This document shows positions 1-12,332 of a stretch of DNA of 64,000 bases, one piece after another; position 1 is the first letter of the stretch, and each line of letters starts with the position of its first letter. The DNA is taken from contig JALUTQ010000032.1 of the NCBI GenBank assembly GCA_032718865.1, forward strand, positions 806,001 to 870,000, written 5' to 3'. A program made the position numbers and the translations under genes. This DNA comes from Tilletia caries (taxonomy: Eukaryota; Basidiomycota; Exobasidiomycetes; Tilletiales; Tilletiaceae). Below the pieces are notes generated by a model that ran no database searches, had not been told where the DNA came from, and was given only the letters and a program-made list of their open reading frames with translations.

Positions 1-1364
1 CGCCTCTTTGACCCGCTCACGCCCTGGTTGATCGCCTTCTTGCCCTCGTTTGCGCATCTGCGTATTCCCTTCTTCCATATGCACGGAATGGCGGGCCATA
101 GGAGATTGACGGGAAGGAGGACGTTCCCAACCTCGGCGTTGCAACGGCCCGCTCGAGTCTGGCCACCGAACCCAGGCCCCACAGTAAGTATTCTGGCTTG
201 GACGCTCGTTACAATCACTTTCGCACCTTTCAAACTGGCATGTTCACCATAATACCCTATGTCTTTCCCCCGCGCAACCAGGCCATGATGATTCCCTTTG
301 TCCGCTTCGCCTACCTCTTCTTGCGCCTCAAACTCTCAAAACACGTCCTGCGTCCCTGGCTCGACCCTCGACGCGCCAACCGGGACCGCCGACGGGATGA
401 ACGGGCACAGGCACAAGGAGGGCAGCAAGGCGCAGCGCAGAGGCGACAGGGACCCACCCGCACCCAACGCGTCGTCGTCCTCGGCGCTGAGGGTGTCGAA
501 GCCCGATTGCTCGATGCCGATCCGCCGCCAGGCACCGCTGCCGTTGTCGAGGAAGAACGCCAGGCGACTGCGGAGGACGCGCATCTCTTCAACAGCGGCA
601 ACGACAGCGATGATGATGATGACCATAGCAGGGAAGATGATGAGCTCACGGGGAACGGCGATTTGGATGCATTTATGTCAAATGGCTCGCGCGACGGGGC
701 TACCGTTCGTCAGCAGACGGTGTACATTACCCGACAGTCTGTCGGCCGACTCGTGCTGAGTGCACTCACCTTGCCCATCGTCGCATCGGGAATGGGCAGC
801 TTACTCGCGTCGGTCACGCGTCTGACGAGCAAGGGCAGCTGGGCCCGTCGCTTCTTGGGCTTGGACTTTGACGAGATCGACAGCGGTCGGAACTGGTGGC
901 GAAGTCCCTTGGGGGCCATGCAAGATTTCTTCTCGTCATCGTCGTCCTCCACGTCTTCGGACGGCGGCTCGCCTCTGTCCCATATCTTCTACCCGTCCTC
1001 GGGCAGCGGTAATGCGGGAGGATCCAACAATGGGAACTCCTCCCTCATGTCAACACACCCGTCCACGACGTACAGTCGAGCGGTGGAAGGTCCCTCGCAT
1101 TCCGGCATGTCATACGAGTCCAGCGCGCCAGCTTGGTTGACGAACATCGCCTTCGGGAACGGCGCGCCTACCATCTACGACGATCTCGTGGACGCGCCTT
1201 GGTTCCGGAATGCGATCGGAGGGCTGCTGTTCATCGCGCTGCAGGACGCGGTTCGGATCACGCATCGCTATATGAAGCTGAGACAGCGCGGTCGCGTCTC
1301 CGTGCGGGATCTACCGTTCGAAGAGCATCTGGCCGGCAACCTCGATCTGCGGCCGGGCAGATGA
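1..1364 (+). CDS. RING-CH (MARCH)-like membrane protein, 3' part only
   Basis: The gene runs in from the left edge, so its N-terminus is missing. Two exons are visible, 1-183 and 282-1364, joined in phase 0 by a 98-bp intron (GTAAGT donor, CAACCAG acceptor); the stop is TGA. The protein has a hydrophobic stretch before the intron, a basic segment (LDPRRANRDRRR), an acidic low-complexity region, a hydrophobic segment around SALTLPIVASGMGSLL, a Ser-rich linker, and a last hydrophobic helix (NAIGGLLFIALQDAV) followed by a basic tail. This layout resembles the C-terminal, membrane-embedded half of fungal RING-variant E3 ligases. The RING itself would lie outside the window, so the family name is inference from layout only; another multi-pass membrane protein is possible. 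Confidence 0.4.
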
Positions 1365-2185
1365 GTTTGTCTTGTGCTCTGGCACGTTGAGCAGCGCCTG
1401 CTCACTCTCGAATCGATGCAGTCGATCTCTTTACATTATCCTCCTTCTTGACTTGCTGCGGACTGCCTCTTCCTTTGTACACCTTCCATGCTCGTTCCGC
1501 GCGGGCTTCATACCATGTGCTTCATCGCAGGTCGGCGAGTCAGGTGTCCGCCAGAGGAGGTCAGGCAATAATGCAATAATGCTTTGGCAGTACCACATAT
1601 ATACATAGTTGGCACTGACTTCAGTTCCTGCTCCCCGCAGTTCGGAACGCGGAAGATGGATGTATACATGTGTATACGCCAATCCACAGAGCACGCGGAA
1701 CCGCGGCAGAAGAGTGTCGAGTTGCAGGAGAGGGAGAGCTGTGGCAGGCCGACAGGGCTCAAGCGCTCGTATATAACGGTGGGAGAGTTCAACTCTGGAG
1801 TGAAGGTGTGCCGAGGCGTCCAGCATGATATGCATCCCTGCGGTGTGCACCTCACCCACTCCCGAGTTCCATCGTTTCTTCCCACACTGGTTATTATTGT
1901 TGTCCCGTCGTCCATCGTCCATCGGTCCTGTGGCTCTGTGCTCTGGGTCCTGCCTTGACGTGTTCCTGCTTCCTGGGCTGACCGCTTGGCGCTCGCCCAC
2001 ATGCTGACCTCTGTCCTTCGGCTTCCACGCGCTGACTTCTCGACCACATCTGCTCCATAAAAAGGCAGGAGAACCTTCCGCTTATCCCGCTCCCTTCCTC
2101 TCTCCTTTCCCCATCAGCCGAACCTCATCAGTGCTCCGCTTCCCCCCCATTTTTTCCCCCGATCAGCAACTCATCCTTCCCAGGC
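1365..2185. other. Intergenic region and promoter of the cysteine-rich gene
   Basis: This holds the 3' flank of the first gene and the upstream region of the secreted protein. Open frames here are short, overlap on both strands and lack recognisable domains. A TATA-like motif lies about 130 bp before the next start codon, followed by a pyrimidine-rich leader. I see no RNA gene. Confidence 0.5.
2055..2064 (+). promoter_or_regulatory. TATA-like box upstream of the cysteine-rich secreted protein gene
   Basis: The sequence CATAAAAAGG lies 122-131 bp upstream of the ATG at 2186 and is followed by a long C/T-rich stretch typical of fungal transcription start regions. It is the clearest TATA-like motif in the left block. 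Assignment rests on position and sequence only. Confidence 0.35.
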
Positions 2186-3805
2186 ATGTTTGCGTTCGTC
2201 AACAACCAGAGCAAGAAGCTAGCCCTGCTGTTTTTGGCCTCTCACATCTTCACTGCCGCTGCCGCATCGCCTTTCGAACTCGACAACGAGGCATCCACTG
2301 CTCTCTTCGCTCGGGCCGTCGGCGGAAAGTACGTCGGATCGAGCTGCCAGGTCGATGCCGAGTGCTACTCTGGCAGTTGTGCCACAGGTAACGACGGTGT
2401 TACTCGGACTTGCCAGCGCCAGTTGCCCGGCGGGCCTTGCTTCGACAACGGCAACTGCAACACTCGGCAATGCGACCTCAGCAAAGGTATCTGCAAAGCC
2501 TCTGCAGTGAACGGTCTGTGCACGGACTACTACGATTGCGCCGGCTGGGAGCAGGGCACAGTGACCTGCCAGGACAAGAAGTGCAAGGTCAAAGATTCCA
2601 AGTCTTGCACCAACAGCAATCAGTGTGCCAATGGTCTTTGCAAGGACAAGATTTGCCGACGACGACCTCAAGCCCCCAATTCGCCCTGCTTCGTCGACAG
2701 CGAATGTTTGTCCGGAGACTGCGCCGCGGTTAACCCGTCCCAGTGCACCAATCCGGACGGTTCGTTCACCTATTGCCCGGGCACAACCGACCAACACTGC
2801 ACTCGCTACACTCTCGGATCCAAATGTGCCAACAACGGCGAATGTGCGGAAGGCTTCTGTCGCAGCGGGAAGTGCGTCGCCAGCAAGGATGGCGATGTGT
2901 GTTCCGAGCAATATCAGTGCACGGGGCTCTCTGTCTGTGGCAGCAACGGCAAATGCTACACGCCCTCCAGCGCTTCTCTCTACCCGAATGATGTCTGTGA
3001 TGCTGGCTCGCAGTGTCGCAGCGGTCGATGTGTCGTCGATCAGCAGCAAAAGGACCCCTACACGAACGTCAATAACGTCATTCTGAAGAACCAGTACCCC
3101 AAGCGATGTGACTACCTCGCGAATGGACAATCAGGCTGCCGTTCTGTGTCCGACTGTTTGACCGGCCTCTGCAAGAGCGGGACTTGCAAACTTGGCAGCG
3201 ATGGAGACCGTTGCCAGGTGAATTACCAGTGCCAGAACCTGTGCTCGAACGACGGCGTGTGCTACACTCCCACCCAACCCAACGCCCAGGGCAAGAACGA
3301 ACCATGCAAGACGGACGACCAATGCGTCTCTGGCTCCTGTATCGCAACCCATGACGTCGTCGTCCGGCCCAGGCTGGGTACCAGCGACGGCAGCCTCACC
3401 AACGTCGACGACACCGCCTGCGCAGGTTCCGCAGCCGGTGGGGCCTGTTCCGACGATGCCGACTGCAACGAGGGTTCTTGCTCCTCCAGTGGGAAATGCG
3501 GTCTGCTGCCTCTGAACGCCATTTGCGAGCAGGACTTCCAATGCGACACCCAGACATGCATCTACGCCGATCCTTACGGCGCTTCGGGGACGTGCGAGCT
3601 GGCGTACCAGTACACGGAATGCAGCCGGGATGATCAGTGTTACTCTGGGGCCTGCGTACGGAGACAGTGCCCGAACAACAAGGACCCGAACTGCGTCTTC
3701 TTTGGCTGCCAGGCTGTTGCCCTCGGTGGCTCGTGCAGGAACCTGAACGACTGCACAAGTGCAGGACAGACTTGCGGCGCGGACAACACGTGTGTGCTCG
3801 TCTAA
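2186..3805 (+). CDS. Secreted cysteine-rich repeat protein
   Basis: A single-exon gene of 539 aa. It begins with a signal peptide (a basic start, then LALLFLASHIFTAAAA), with cleavage likely near residue 26. The rest is a series of about a dozen short disulphide-rich modules of the type C-x(3)-D/N-x-(E/Q)C-x-SG-x-C (for example DAECYSGSC, DSECLSGDC, DDQCVSGSC, DDQCYSGAC), like the small cysteine modules of Dickkopf-type or fungal secreted proteins. There is no transmembrane segment after the signal peptide and no GPI-like tail, so a secreted or wall-associated product is expected. No catalytic motif is seen. It could be an adhesive surface protein or a plant-interaction effector, but that is inference. 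The gene has a TATA-like box and a C/T-rich leader upstream. Confidence 0.75.
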   Translation: MFAFVNNQSKKLALLFLASHIFTAAAASPFELDNEASTALFARAVGGKYVGSSCQVDAECYSGSCATGNDGVTRTCQRQLPGGPCFDNGNCNTRQCDLSKGICKASAVNGLCTDYYDCAGWEQGTVTCQDKKCKVKDSKSCTNSNQCANGLCKDKICRRRPQAPNSPCFVDSECLSGDCAAVNPSQCTNPDGSFTYCPGTTDQHCTRYTLGSKCANNGECAEGFCRSGKCVASKDGDVCSEQYQCTGLSVCGSNGKCYTPSSASLYPNDVCDAGSQCRSGRCVVDQQQKDPYTNVNNVILKNQYPKRCDYLANGQSGCRSVSDCLTGLCKSGTCKLGSDGDRCQVNYQCQNLCSNDGVCYTPTQPNAQGKNEPCKTDDQCVSGSCIATHDVVVRPRLGTSDGSLTNVDDTACAGSAAGGACSDDADCNEGSCSSSGKCGLLPLNAICEQDFQCDTQTCIYADPYGASGTCELAYQYTECSRDDQCYSGACVRRQCPNNKDPNCVFFGCQAVALGGSCRNLNDCTSAGQTCGADNTCVLV

Positions 3806-4512
3806 GGGCTGCTTTCAATCTCCGATGATTCCCTGGGTTCCCTGGGAACGACCCTTTCCAAATGAACAACGCAGCAACACCTCCGTGCTCGAGGCAGACT
3901 CAGGCCTCAGGAAACGCGCAGAGTCCGGGCTCCGGGCGTCAGCATCGTCGACCTGGCTCTTTTGCCCGCGTCCGTCTCTTCACCCCCCGAAGTCATCATC
4001 AGCTTCGACAAATCGGAACCTTCGAATCCTTCTTCTCCCTTCCTCCTGAGCACCTTCCGACTCCGTCACCTTCACCGCCGGTCTTCTCCTACGACACGGG
4101 CGTCTCCAAATCGCCTCCCTTTCCTTTCCCCTGACATGGTAACTTATGTATCTGTTCCTTGAGAAGCAATTCTAGTGATGCGCACTTGCAGACTGGCCTT
4201 TGCATCGCCTTAACATTGGGACTGAGGTTATGTGAAAGATGACAACGATGAGAAGGAAGAAGAAGCAAGCTTGCAATGCCCTGGTATGATTGGAAAGAAG
4301 TGGAGAAGAGAGGCGGGAAGACAAGAGCGGGAGAATTGCGAACAGGAACAAGGGCAAGAAACCAAAAAGAGGAAGAAAGGGCACAGGTCGGTAGAGTCGG
4401 GGAGTCGCGACGAGTCAACCTATCAATGATAAGGTATGTTACGCAATAGCCTGTCTGGAGAGGTTGGAGGCGAAGTTCTGTTCGTTCGTTAGACCGACGC
4501 CTACACGCTTCC
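3806..4512. other. Intergenic region between convergent genes
   Basis: This is the 3' flank of the cysteine-rich gene (+) and of the VHS/GAT gene (-), which converge here. It contains A/G-rich and C/T-rich tracts around 4250-4390. The open frames are low-complexity and have no domain, and I find no RNA gene. Confidence 0.5.
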
Positions 4513-7144
4513 CTACTGATCCGCATCATCTTGCTCGAGCACCTCGTGGAGTTTGACGGGGACATGGACGGGAGCTTGTGCCGCCAGCGCTGCCGCCTGG
4601 AACTCAGGGTCAAACGCGTCTGCGAAATATGCATCAAGTTCAGCGTCAAACAGAAGGCCACGACAAAGGGACAAAAGATTGGGGGCAAAATTCCAACTCA
4701 CCACCTCGGTCGCTTACAGCGCGCCGCTTGCCGAGCGCTTTCTCACTTGGCACAACGGGCGTCTGGATCGTCTCCTCATCGCCTGGGCTGCGCGAGGATT
4801 TTGGCGGTAAGTGCGGATGCACCGTAATCGGCGTTTTGGGCAGAGGATGAGGATGAGGATGAGGATGAGGCTGAGGAGACGGAGCCTGCGGCGGGGTCAT
4901 CGGTAAAGGTCCACGTGCATGTTGCGGTATTGGGACTTCGAGAGGCAGTCCCGGCCCAGAGCCATTGGCGCCGCGATTTATCGGCGCCGGCGCTAACACT
5001 GGAGGGACCTGACCTGAGTTCGAGGAGGATGGTGCCCCCCATGTATAGCATTCCCCTCCCGCTGTCTGAAGAGGCGCTCCTGCCGCATCTCGGGCCATAC
5101 GCGTCTCGACCCGACTCCGCTCCCGAACAGCCGCGTCCTCATCATCCTCCGCCTGCCGTCTCCGCGCATCGTCAAGCATCTGCTGTGCTTCCATCAGCCG
5201 CTCGTTTGCCGCCAGAATGTCGGCGAGTAGGATTTCCTCCTTCGTCTCTTCCAGCTGGGGCGGCTCAAAACCTTGAGTCACCGCGATAGCAGTTTGCTCT
5301 TCCACATACTCACGTGAGCGGATCGCCTGCGCGGATGCCCAGTCAATCTGGCCGACGAGGAACATTTGAGAAAGTTGCACCTTGTGCGCGAATTCCTGTG
5401 TACGGAAAGAAGCCGCCTCAGTACGAGGCCAGGGCGGAAAGCATTTGCAGACCGCTCCAATTTGAGCGCATGAGCGTGATTAAACTCACCTCGAGCAGCG
5501 GAGAGCTGAGTCCAGACGTCGCGAGCGCGTCGATGAGCACAATCGCGTTTGTACGACCAATATGACACTCTTCGTGCAATTTCCGCATATCCTCGTCGGC
5601 AGAAACGACTCTGTGCGAATAGTCGCGTGGCTTCTTCTTGCCCGTTGGCTCAGTACCGTTCTTGCCAGAATCTGTACGCGCAGAAGCAACCTTGGTATGC
5701 TCGAAGCCATTGCCGTTCGCCCTGGCATCGTAATCTCCGCCATTCGGTGTTAAAGCGCGCGGAGGCAGAGCCCTTGGTGATCGAGCATTCAGAATGGGAG
5801 GATTGAAATCTTCCGACTCTGGGTCCACAGGCTCCCCCTTCGGACCACATAGGCGCACCGAGTCAGCGTGACTTTCAATCCAATGGAAAGTGATGAAAAA
5901 GACAAAGGGTAAACTCACGTTCAGAGGCCTGTCCTTGGGCTTATTCTTGTTCCAACACTTGGTGATGATCCCCAACTCTGCGTCTGATTGATACTGCACA
6001 GATCGATTCATGGCAGGCAGGATCGAGAATTGTGTCAGACCTCAAAAGACGCCAAATTCGAGGGCCGGAGGGCCAGGAAAGAACTCACAAGATATGCCAG
6101 AACAGCAAGCACATTGAGCATCTTCTCTGAGACCGAAGGATCCGTCTTGGAGTTCGTTACAACATGCTCGACGACTTCAAGGAAGCGTTTGGTCGCGATC
6201 TGCGCTCGGAACCGATCCGACGCGTTCATCATGAGGATGGCCCAGATACGAATGGCGCGTCGTTGTGCCTCAGGCTCGCCATACTTGAACTCTTTCCGAA
6301 TGGCGCGTGCCGCTTCCTTTGCAGCTGCTTCGGACGAGTTGATCGAATCTGTGAGAGCGAGGACGTGAGACCAGTCGACGTTGGAATTGGGACTGCCGCA
6401 GAGCCATGCTTTGAGGACACGATTCCCAAAAAAGGCCGGAGGCGAACGTTGTCAAGAGGATCAGCTTATCGTGCAGAGAATGATTCTTCACGCGTGCCGG
6501 GGAGGCAAAACGTGCAAAGCTAGCTCTTGGCTCTCACCAATCTTTTCGGTAGTCTTTCCCTCCGCCGTCTGCGCGAGCTGACCCTTTTTCGACGACTTTT
6601 CAAGCTTGGCAGCCCCTCCCGAACCGCTTCTGACTTGCTTCCCTGTAGCCTTGTCCGCCTTGGAGGACGGGACCGAGTCGTGCATTTCGCTGTAGGATTC
6701 ATACGCGCCGCTGGCGGGATTGGGAGATACCGCTCGTAGTTGAGCGCTCTCCGGCGAGAAGGGGCGTTGTTGACCGGCATCGAGGGATCCGGGACCGATG
6801 GCGTACGGGTTGGAAGCAGGCGGCGCATCGTGGAGGTATTGCGACGCGCCAAGCTCTGACCCCGGGGTGAGGCCATTGTATGCGCCCGCGCCGCTATGAC
6901 TGCGCCGATGTTGGTGTTCATACTGATGCGGCGGAGGCACCAAGGGCTGTCGGTAGTAGGTGTTGGGATCGCCGCCGTTTGCGCTGCCTGGATCGCCGTG
7001 GAGAAGCTCATTGTCGCCGCTGCCACTACCGCTACCACTGCCTCCGCCTGCGCCGCCTCCAGAACTGGGAGCCTGTCGAGGCAGCGCTTCTTGACTTTGT
7101 TGTTGCTTCAGGCCGGCATTCCCCCGCTTGAAGAGCTTGAGCAT
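4513..7144 (-). CDS. VHS/GAT-domain endocytic adaptor, LSB5-like
   Basis: Six exons join in phase on the minus strand: 7144-6538, 6408-6089, 5993-5919, 5837-5490, 5395-4702 and 4619-4513, giving 716 aa. The N-terminus (MLKLFKRGN) leads into about 200 disordered residues. A VHS domain follows (DWSHVLALTDSINSSE, then the RAIRIWAILMMNAS helix). After another linker comes a helical GAT-like segment (MRKLHEECHIGRTNAIVLI and VTQGFEPPQLEETKEEILL). The tail is Pro/Ser-rich and ends in acidic residues. VHS plus GAT is the layout of yeast Lsb5 and the TOM1/GGA adaptors, which bind ubiquitinated cargo and link endocytosis to actin or sorting. There is no GAE ear, which favours LSB5/TOM1 over GGA. The start is the ATG before LKLF, because the upstream frame lacks domain content. 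Confidence 0.8.
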
Positions 7145-7734
7145 TGTGACTGTGCGCCGTCTGGGCAGGAGGATAGCACAGCTTACGAGAGCGTATGTAT
7201 GTGGACGAAAGAAGCGGGAGAAGCAGACGAACAGGAAGATGGTGGTCAAGGTCGAGATCGCTGATGAGGTGGTACAGTACGGTACGCTCAGACCATCACA
7301 ACTCCGCTCGGACTTGGAAGCAACACAGCCCCTCCTGAGCGCCTGAGCGGCGAGTGCTGCCAGCCACTCAGCGACTCAGCGACCCGGCGACCCGACTCTG
7401 CGTGAAGCTCGGCGCGCAGCCAACCAAGGTATGTATTACCCATTGTGATATGTATGTGAGGCGGATTGTACCTTGGCACTTTGGCACCGGGGCACAATCA
7501 AATGGGGGGCGGAATGAATAATGAGTGCCGAGACATGCTGAGCACGGACATGAAGGAACGAATGGAACTGATTTCACCTTGAGCAAGGAACAAAAGCGGG
7601 ATGCTGTATGTGACATAGATCGGATGGATGGGTGAAGACCACGGCTGTAAAGGGCCGGAACAAAGGGAGGGAGGGAGGGAGGAAGGTGGGAGAGTGGACC
7701 GCGAAGCCAAGACCTTGATGTTGAACAAAGGCGC
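7145..7734. other. Intergenic region: promoter of the VHS/GAT gene and 3' flank of VPS35
   Basis: Both neighbours lie on the minus strand, so this stretch should carry the VHS/GAT promoter and the VPS35 terminator. Near 7350-7395 there is a short cluster of CGGCGA/CAGCGA-like repeats. I recognise no gene or RNA. Confidence 0.5.
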
Positions 7735-10700
7735 TCACAGCCTCATCTTGCCCAACGCAGCCGCAATCTGCACCGCCGTCCAATCCGCCCCTGCTTTAGC
7801 CTTGGCTTCCCCGTTCGCCTTAGCACCCTCCTCGCCGCCCGCCGCATCAGCAGCTTCCGAGTCAGCCCGAGCAGCCTCACGCTCGACCTGGCGCAACGCC
7901 GCCTCTTTCCGGTTGCGGATGTACAGCAACTGGCTCCGGAAATGCGACCGGCACGCTTCGACGCTTCCACCCACGCCTTCGATCAGGCCTTGGGGACCGG
8001 CCGCAGAAGGGTGCAGATCGCCACTGGCAAGCGTCTCCAGGCCATTCGAGATCAGTTCGACGAGCGAGTTGATGTACTTGGGCGTCACTGCTTCCACCTG
8101 CCGCTCGAACTGTGAAGATCAAAAATCCTTACTGTCAGCGTCCACTAGCTGGTCTCCAGGGCGGATTCGGAGGAACTCACATAGTAGAGATACTGGTCCA
8201 ATGCACTGCAGAAGATCTCCACCGTGCTCCGTTCGTCGATACAGCTGTTCGCAATCCGAAGCGCCTTCTGCAAGCACTCCAACACTCGTTTGCCATCCCG
8301 AAGCAGTGGCTGCAAATTCTCAACTCATATGTGTCAAAAAGCAAATTCACACCCTTTGGTGTACTTCTACGCCCCAATAACACTCACCTTGTCTTTGGGG
8401 GCCTCCCGACCAGAGATGTCCGTTTGCCACCACAGGTGACTTGCCAGCATGACAGCGCTCGCTTGATGAGGCTTCTTCAGCAACTTGGCACCATGCAGCG
8501 CAGCCTTCGTGATGAGCGTATCGTAGTTATCCGGTCCAAAGGCGCGCGCCGTCTGCAGCGTAGCAATGATCAAGCTGATCGCATGGAGTTGCGCCCGGCT
8601 CTCCGAAATGGACTCCTCGTAGATGGTGAACGACTGCACGTAGAACTCGTACGCCAGCTCCTCGAACGAAGTCTCGTCCGCAGACTGGGCGGCGAGCAGG
8701 AACAGTCGAAGACAGAGGTCCGACGACTCGATTTTGTTGTACAGAACAGAGATGACCTGATGCACAAATTTGTACAACGTCATCATCTTGTTCGACCAAT
8801 CGTCCTCCTGGAAAAAAGCATAATGTGAAAGGATATCAGTATCTCCTACTTCTCCCCACAAGATCTGCGGCGGCAAAGAACCCCTACTCACCGCAACTTC
8901 TCGGAGCTTGTACCGCCTCGCAAGCTTAACAGCCGCAAACACGAGTGGCGGAAGCGTATACCGTATCCGATCCGAACCCTCCATGAAGTGCTTCCGCGCC
9001 GTCTGCAGCAGACTGAACTGCGTCTCCAAATCATCCGAACGGAACAGATGCACCATCCGCGCGATCAGCCCTTGCTCCTCCGCAATCTCCTCCAAGTCAT
9101 ACGCCCCATTCGCGCCGCCCATCATGCCACGTCCACCCCGTTGGCCACCGCCATTACCGTATGCGCTGGCAATACCATAGCGCGCTTCCTGCCCACCGCC
9201 GTATTGGGAATACGGATTTCCATACGGATTTCCGCCGCGGGAATCGTACGCCCCACCCATATGGCCATACGGATGGTGCCCCATGCTCATCCCAGCATCT
9301 TTCTGGTCTCGCACCAGCGTACTGCACAACTCCAACACACCGTCCACGTCCTCGGGCGTGCTCATCACCGTCTCGTTCTTCAGCACGCTCGTCACCACCG
9401 CTTGGGCGATACTCTTGCGCGTCGAATACGATTGGGCGTTAAGGAGGATGGTGTAGTTTGGCAAGGCGAGAAGCGTCAAGACCGTGCGGTAGCTCTGGAT
9501 CGGCGACAGCAGAAGAGAGTTGAGATTCGTTGCCGTCGTTTGGGAATGCAGATCCGGGCTCTGCTCAAATTCGGTCATCTTTTCCCGCGCAAAGCCGAGA
9601 AGCTGGTCGACGTAGTCAAGTTGGTGGGGATAGCAGCTGAGCGAGAGGTTCGTCAGACTGACTAGCAGCGCAGTGATGTCCTGGATCGACAGGTCGGGTC
9701 GCGCACGGATGAGTTGGACAATTTGTTCCCAAAACATCTCGAACAGCCGGAGGTTCTCGGGTATACCGCGGAACTTCCGTACCGGCTCAGTCGGGGCTGG
9801 CGCTGTGATACTTTGACGCTCGACCACTTGCGCATCGTCAGCGGGTGCAGGCTCAGCGGCAGCACTTGTATCGCCGCCATTCTCTGTAGGAGCGCTTCCA
9901 TTCTGGTCCGGCACTTTGGCACCGTCTCCGTTGGCTGCTTCGTCGCCGTTCGGTCGTTTGGGAATGAGATCGCTTCGCATCTCCTGACCACCGGTACCCT
10001 CCTCCTCAACCACGGTAGTCGCGGCTGTGCTCGGGCGTGTGCTAGATCCCCATCCACCAGTATCCGAATCTGCCGCACTGCTGTCTCCGCCTCCCCATGC
10101 GTCTCCATCGTCCATTCCATCCGGCACCGCATTGAAGGCAGGCTCGACTGTGCTGCTGTGCGTCGCAATGCTCGGGGCAGCTGCTGAATTTGGATCCGCT
10201 TCAAAGCCAGAGGGCTCCAATGCAGGCGCCGCGACAGCGTTCAGGCTGCTAACTGTTTGCTGTACCGGTGCGCTCGCCGATGCCTTGCCTTGAGACAACT
10301 GTTGCGCGGCAACGTCATCATCGGAAGCCACGGCCTTTGGATCACCTTCAGCCTTGACCTGTTCCCATACGGCACCAGGCCCTGCGCTCTGGCCAGTCAT
10401 GCGCATTTGACGCGTCTTTTCGGCCAGTTGGCGAGCCGCTTCCTCCTCTTGCCGCTTGATCTCTTCCGCACTGTCGTTTTCGGCTTCTCTTGCCGCATAG
10501 GCGGCCAATCTGTCGATGAGTGCGATGACGATTTGCTTTATGTTGACCTTGGGATGAAGTTGAGCGCAGGCCGAGAGGAATGGCCCGAGATTGCGCAAGT
10601 GGAACTCGTCCGGGAAGACCTAGCAGAGGGAATGGATCAAAGCTCAGATCACACACAAATGCTACATGTCACATGCAAAGAGCCAGCATATTACTCACCT

Positions 10701-12332
10701 GGATGACGACCTCCATCAGATACTCTTGTGCGATGACATCCTTGCAGTTCACAACTTGTTCCAAAATGCTGGGCAGTATCGTTCGCCTGTACATCTCCGG
10801 GTCTACGCCTTCCAGTTGACTGAGTCGAACCAGGTTCGTTCCGACAAGAATGCGCAATTCCTTCCGCTCCAGCTCGCGCTTCTCACGGTCGCGCGAGTGG
10901 CCCTGGTGCTGAAGTCGAACCCAGAGCTTGTTCATCTCGATGAAGTTAGTAAGGACGAAACCGATGCTATCTTGCAGGTTGCCTCCGGCTCTGTGGTACA
11001 GGAGATGAAGTTCCTATGAGCAGCGCATCCTTGAAAAAGCTGCTAGGAAAAAAGAAACTTACCCTGTTCCTTGTCCGACCGGTAAATAGTCCCTAGTTGC
11101 TCCGCTCAGATAGTGTCGCAAAAAGAGGCCGCGAGTTGGGTGCTGTACACCTCGGCCCATTTCCATCAAGTCCTTCATGATCTCCTTGATGGGAGCATCT
11201 GGGATGGACATGTAGACGCTGCCCACAGTGATCATCAGGTACAGCTGAAGATGAAGGTACATGCGAGTGTCAGAAGGCCAGTCATAATTTTGCTCAGCGA
11301 GGAAGTCATGTTCAACTCACTCGGGGTACAATGTTACCCGCATATTGCACCAGCTCGTAGAGATCAGCTAGATGATGGCGACCGGATGTATGCGCGTCAT
11401 AGAGATAGATGGAGAGGTGTCGAAGAGCATCAAATGCAGCCATGTCTGCAGTCCGAGTGACATTATGAGTGTGAGTTTTGTTGAAGCTGTAAATTAGGGT
11501 CCTGTGCGCTGAATGACTCACAAAGCTCGTAATAACTCTTCGGCGTCAATGCGGACGTGCGAAGCTCCGAAAGCATGAGTGATGCTGCCTTGAGAGCGTC
11601 CATAAGCTGGTCACTGTCCTGTAAGGGTCAAAACAGGCACTTAGTCAGCTTACGGACAGCGGAAAGGAGCTCCTCAAGATACACTAGTTACGTACCAGGC
11701 AGCGTTTCATTTGCACAAGCTGGACCTTGATAACATTGCGCGCCTCGGCGAGCACGCGCTGAGACTCGTCCATGTCGATAGAGAAGATGGGGTGCTGGGC
11801 CTCGAATGAAGCAAAAGCGTCGGCGAGCGCAGCAAGTTCGAGATCCGCTTTGCTGTACTTGTTTCGACCGCGTCGGTCTACGCCGATGGGTGCGAAGACG
11901 GGTCGGAAGGGAGATTGGGGTAACGGGGAGGTAGCTCGACTGGGTCCGGACGTCGAAGCGGGGACAGCGACGGGAGTGAAGTCTTCCTGAGCGAGCGCAA
12001 GGGAGTGCTCGACAGACGGGTCTTCGTGGATAAAGGCGAGCTGGTTGGTGTTGGGGATGTAAAAGACCGACTGGGGTCGCTCGGAGGGCTTCGCGCGGCG
12101 GCCTCGGTATGATCCCACGGGACGGGGCGCCGGTTGGGGCGTGGAGCGGTTCTGACCTGAGGACACCTGGGATTCTCGGGTGTCTGCGACTGAAGGTGAT
12201 TCGATATCTTCGACTGCCTGAAGAAGGGAAGACGATGTCGCTGTCGCTGTCGGTATCGACGATGAGGCTGTCCGAGACGAGGTTGATGTGGAGGAGAAGG
12301 GAGTCGGACTCAAGAGAGATTCGGGATCAGCG
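7735..12332 (-). CDS. VPS35: Vacuolar protein sorting protein 35, retromer core subunit
   Basis: VPS35 is the alpha-solenoid core of retromer, which sorts receptors from endosomes to the Golgi. Conserved blocks appear in order: [93 protein letters not shown], then the C-terminal solenoid ([39 protein letters not shown]). Exons on the minus strand: 12332?-11696, 11618-11522, 11445-11321, 11244-11063, 10990-10699, 10619-8892, 8807-8388, 8309-8181 and 8109-7735; all phases fit. A disordered insert of about 190 residues (Gly/Ala/Asp-rich, within 10530-9800) separates the N-terminal lobe from the [12 protein letters not shown] block. The ATG at 11773 (MDESQRV) gives 1141 aa and matches the usual start. 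The frame stays open upstream to an acceptor at 12333 with no ATG, so either an upstream exon adds about 190 residues or translation starts at 11773. Confidence 0.9.

Noticed and set aside
2219..3130. 303-codon open frame antisense to the cysteine-rich gene
   Set aside because: It is the mirror of a GC-rich coding sequence; Val/Ala-rich, without a domain, while the sense strand has a signal peptide and regular cysteine modules.
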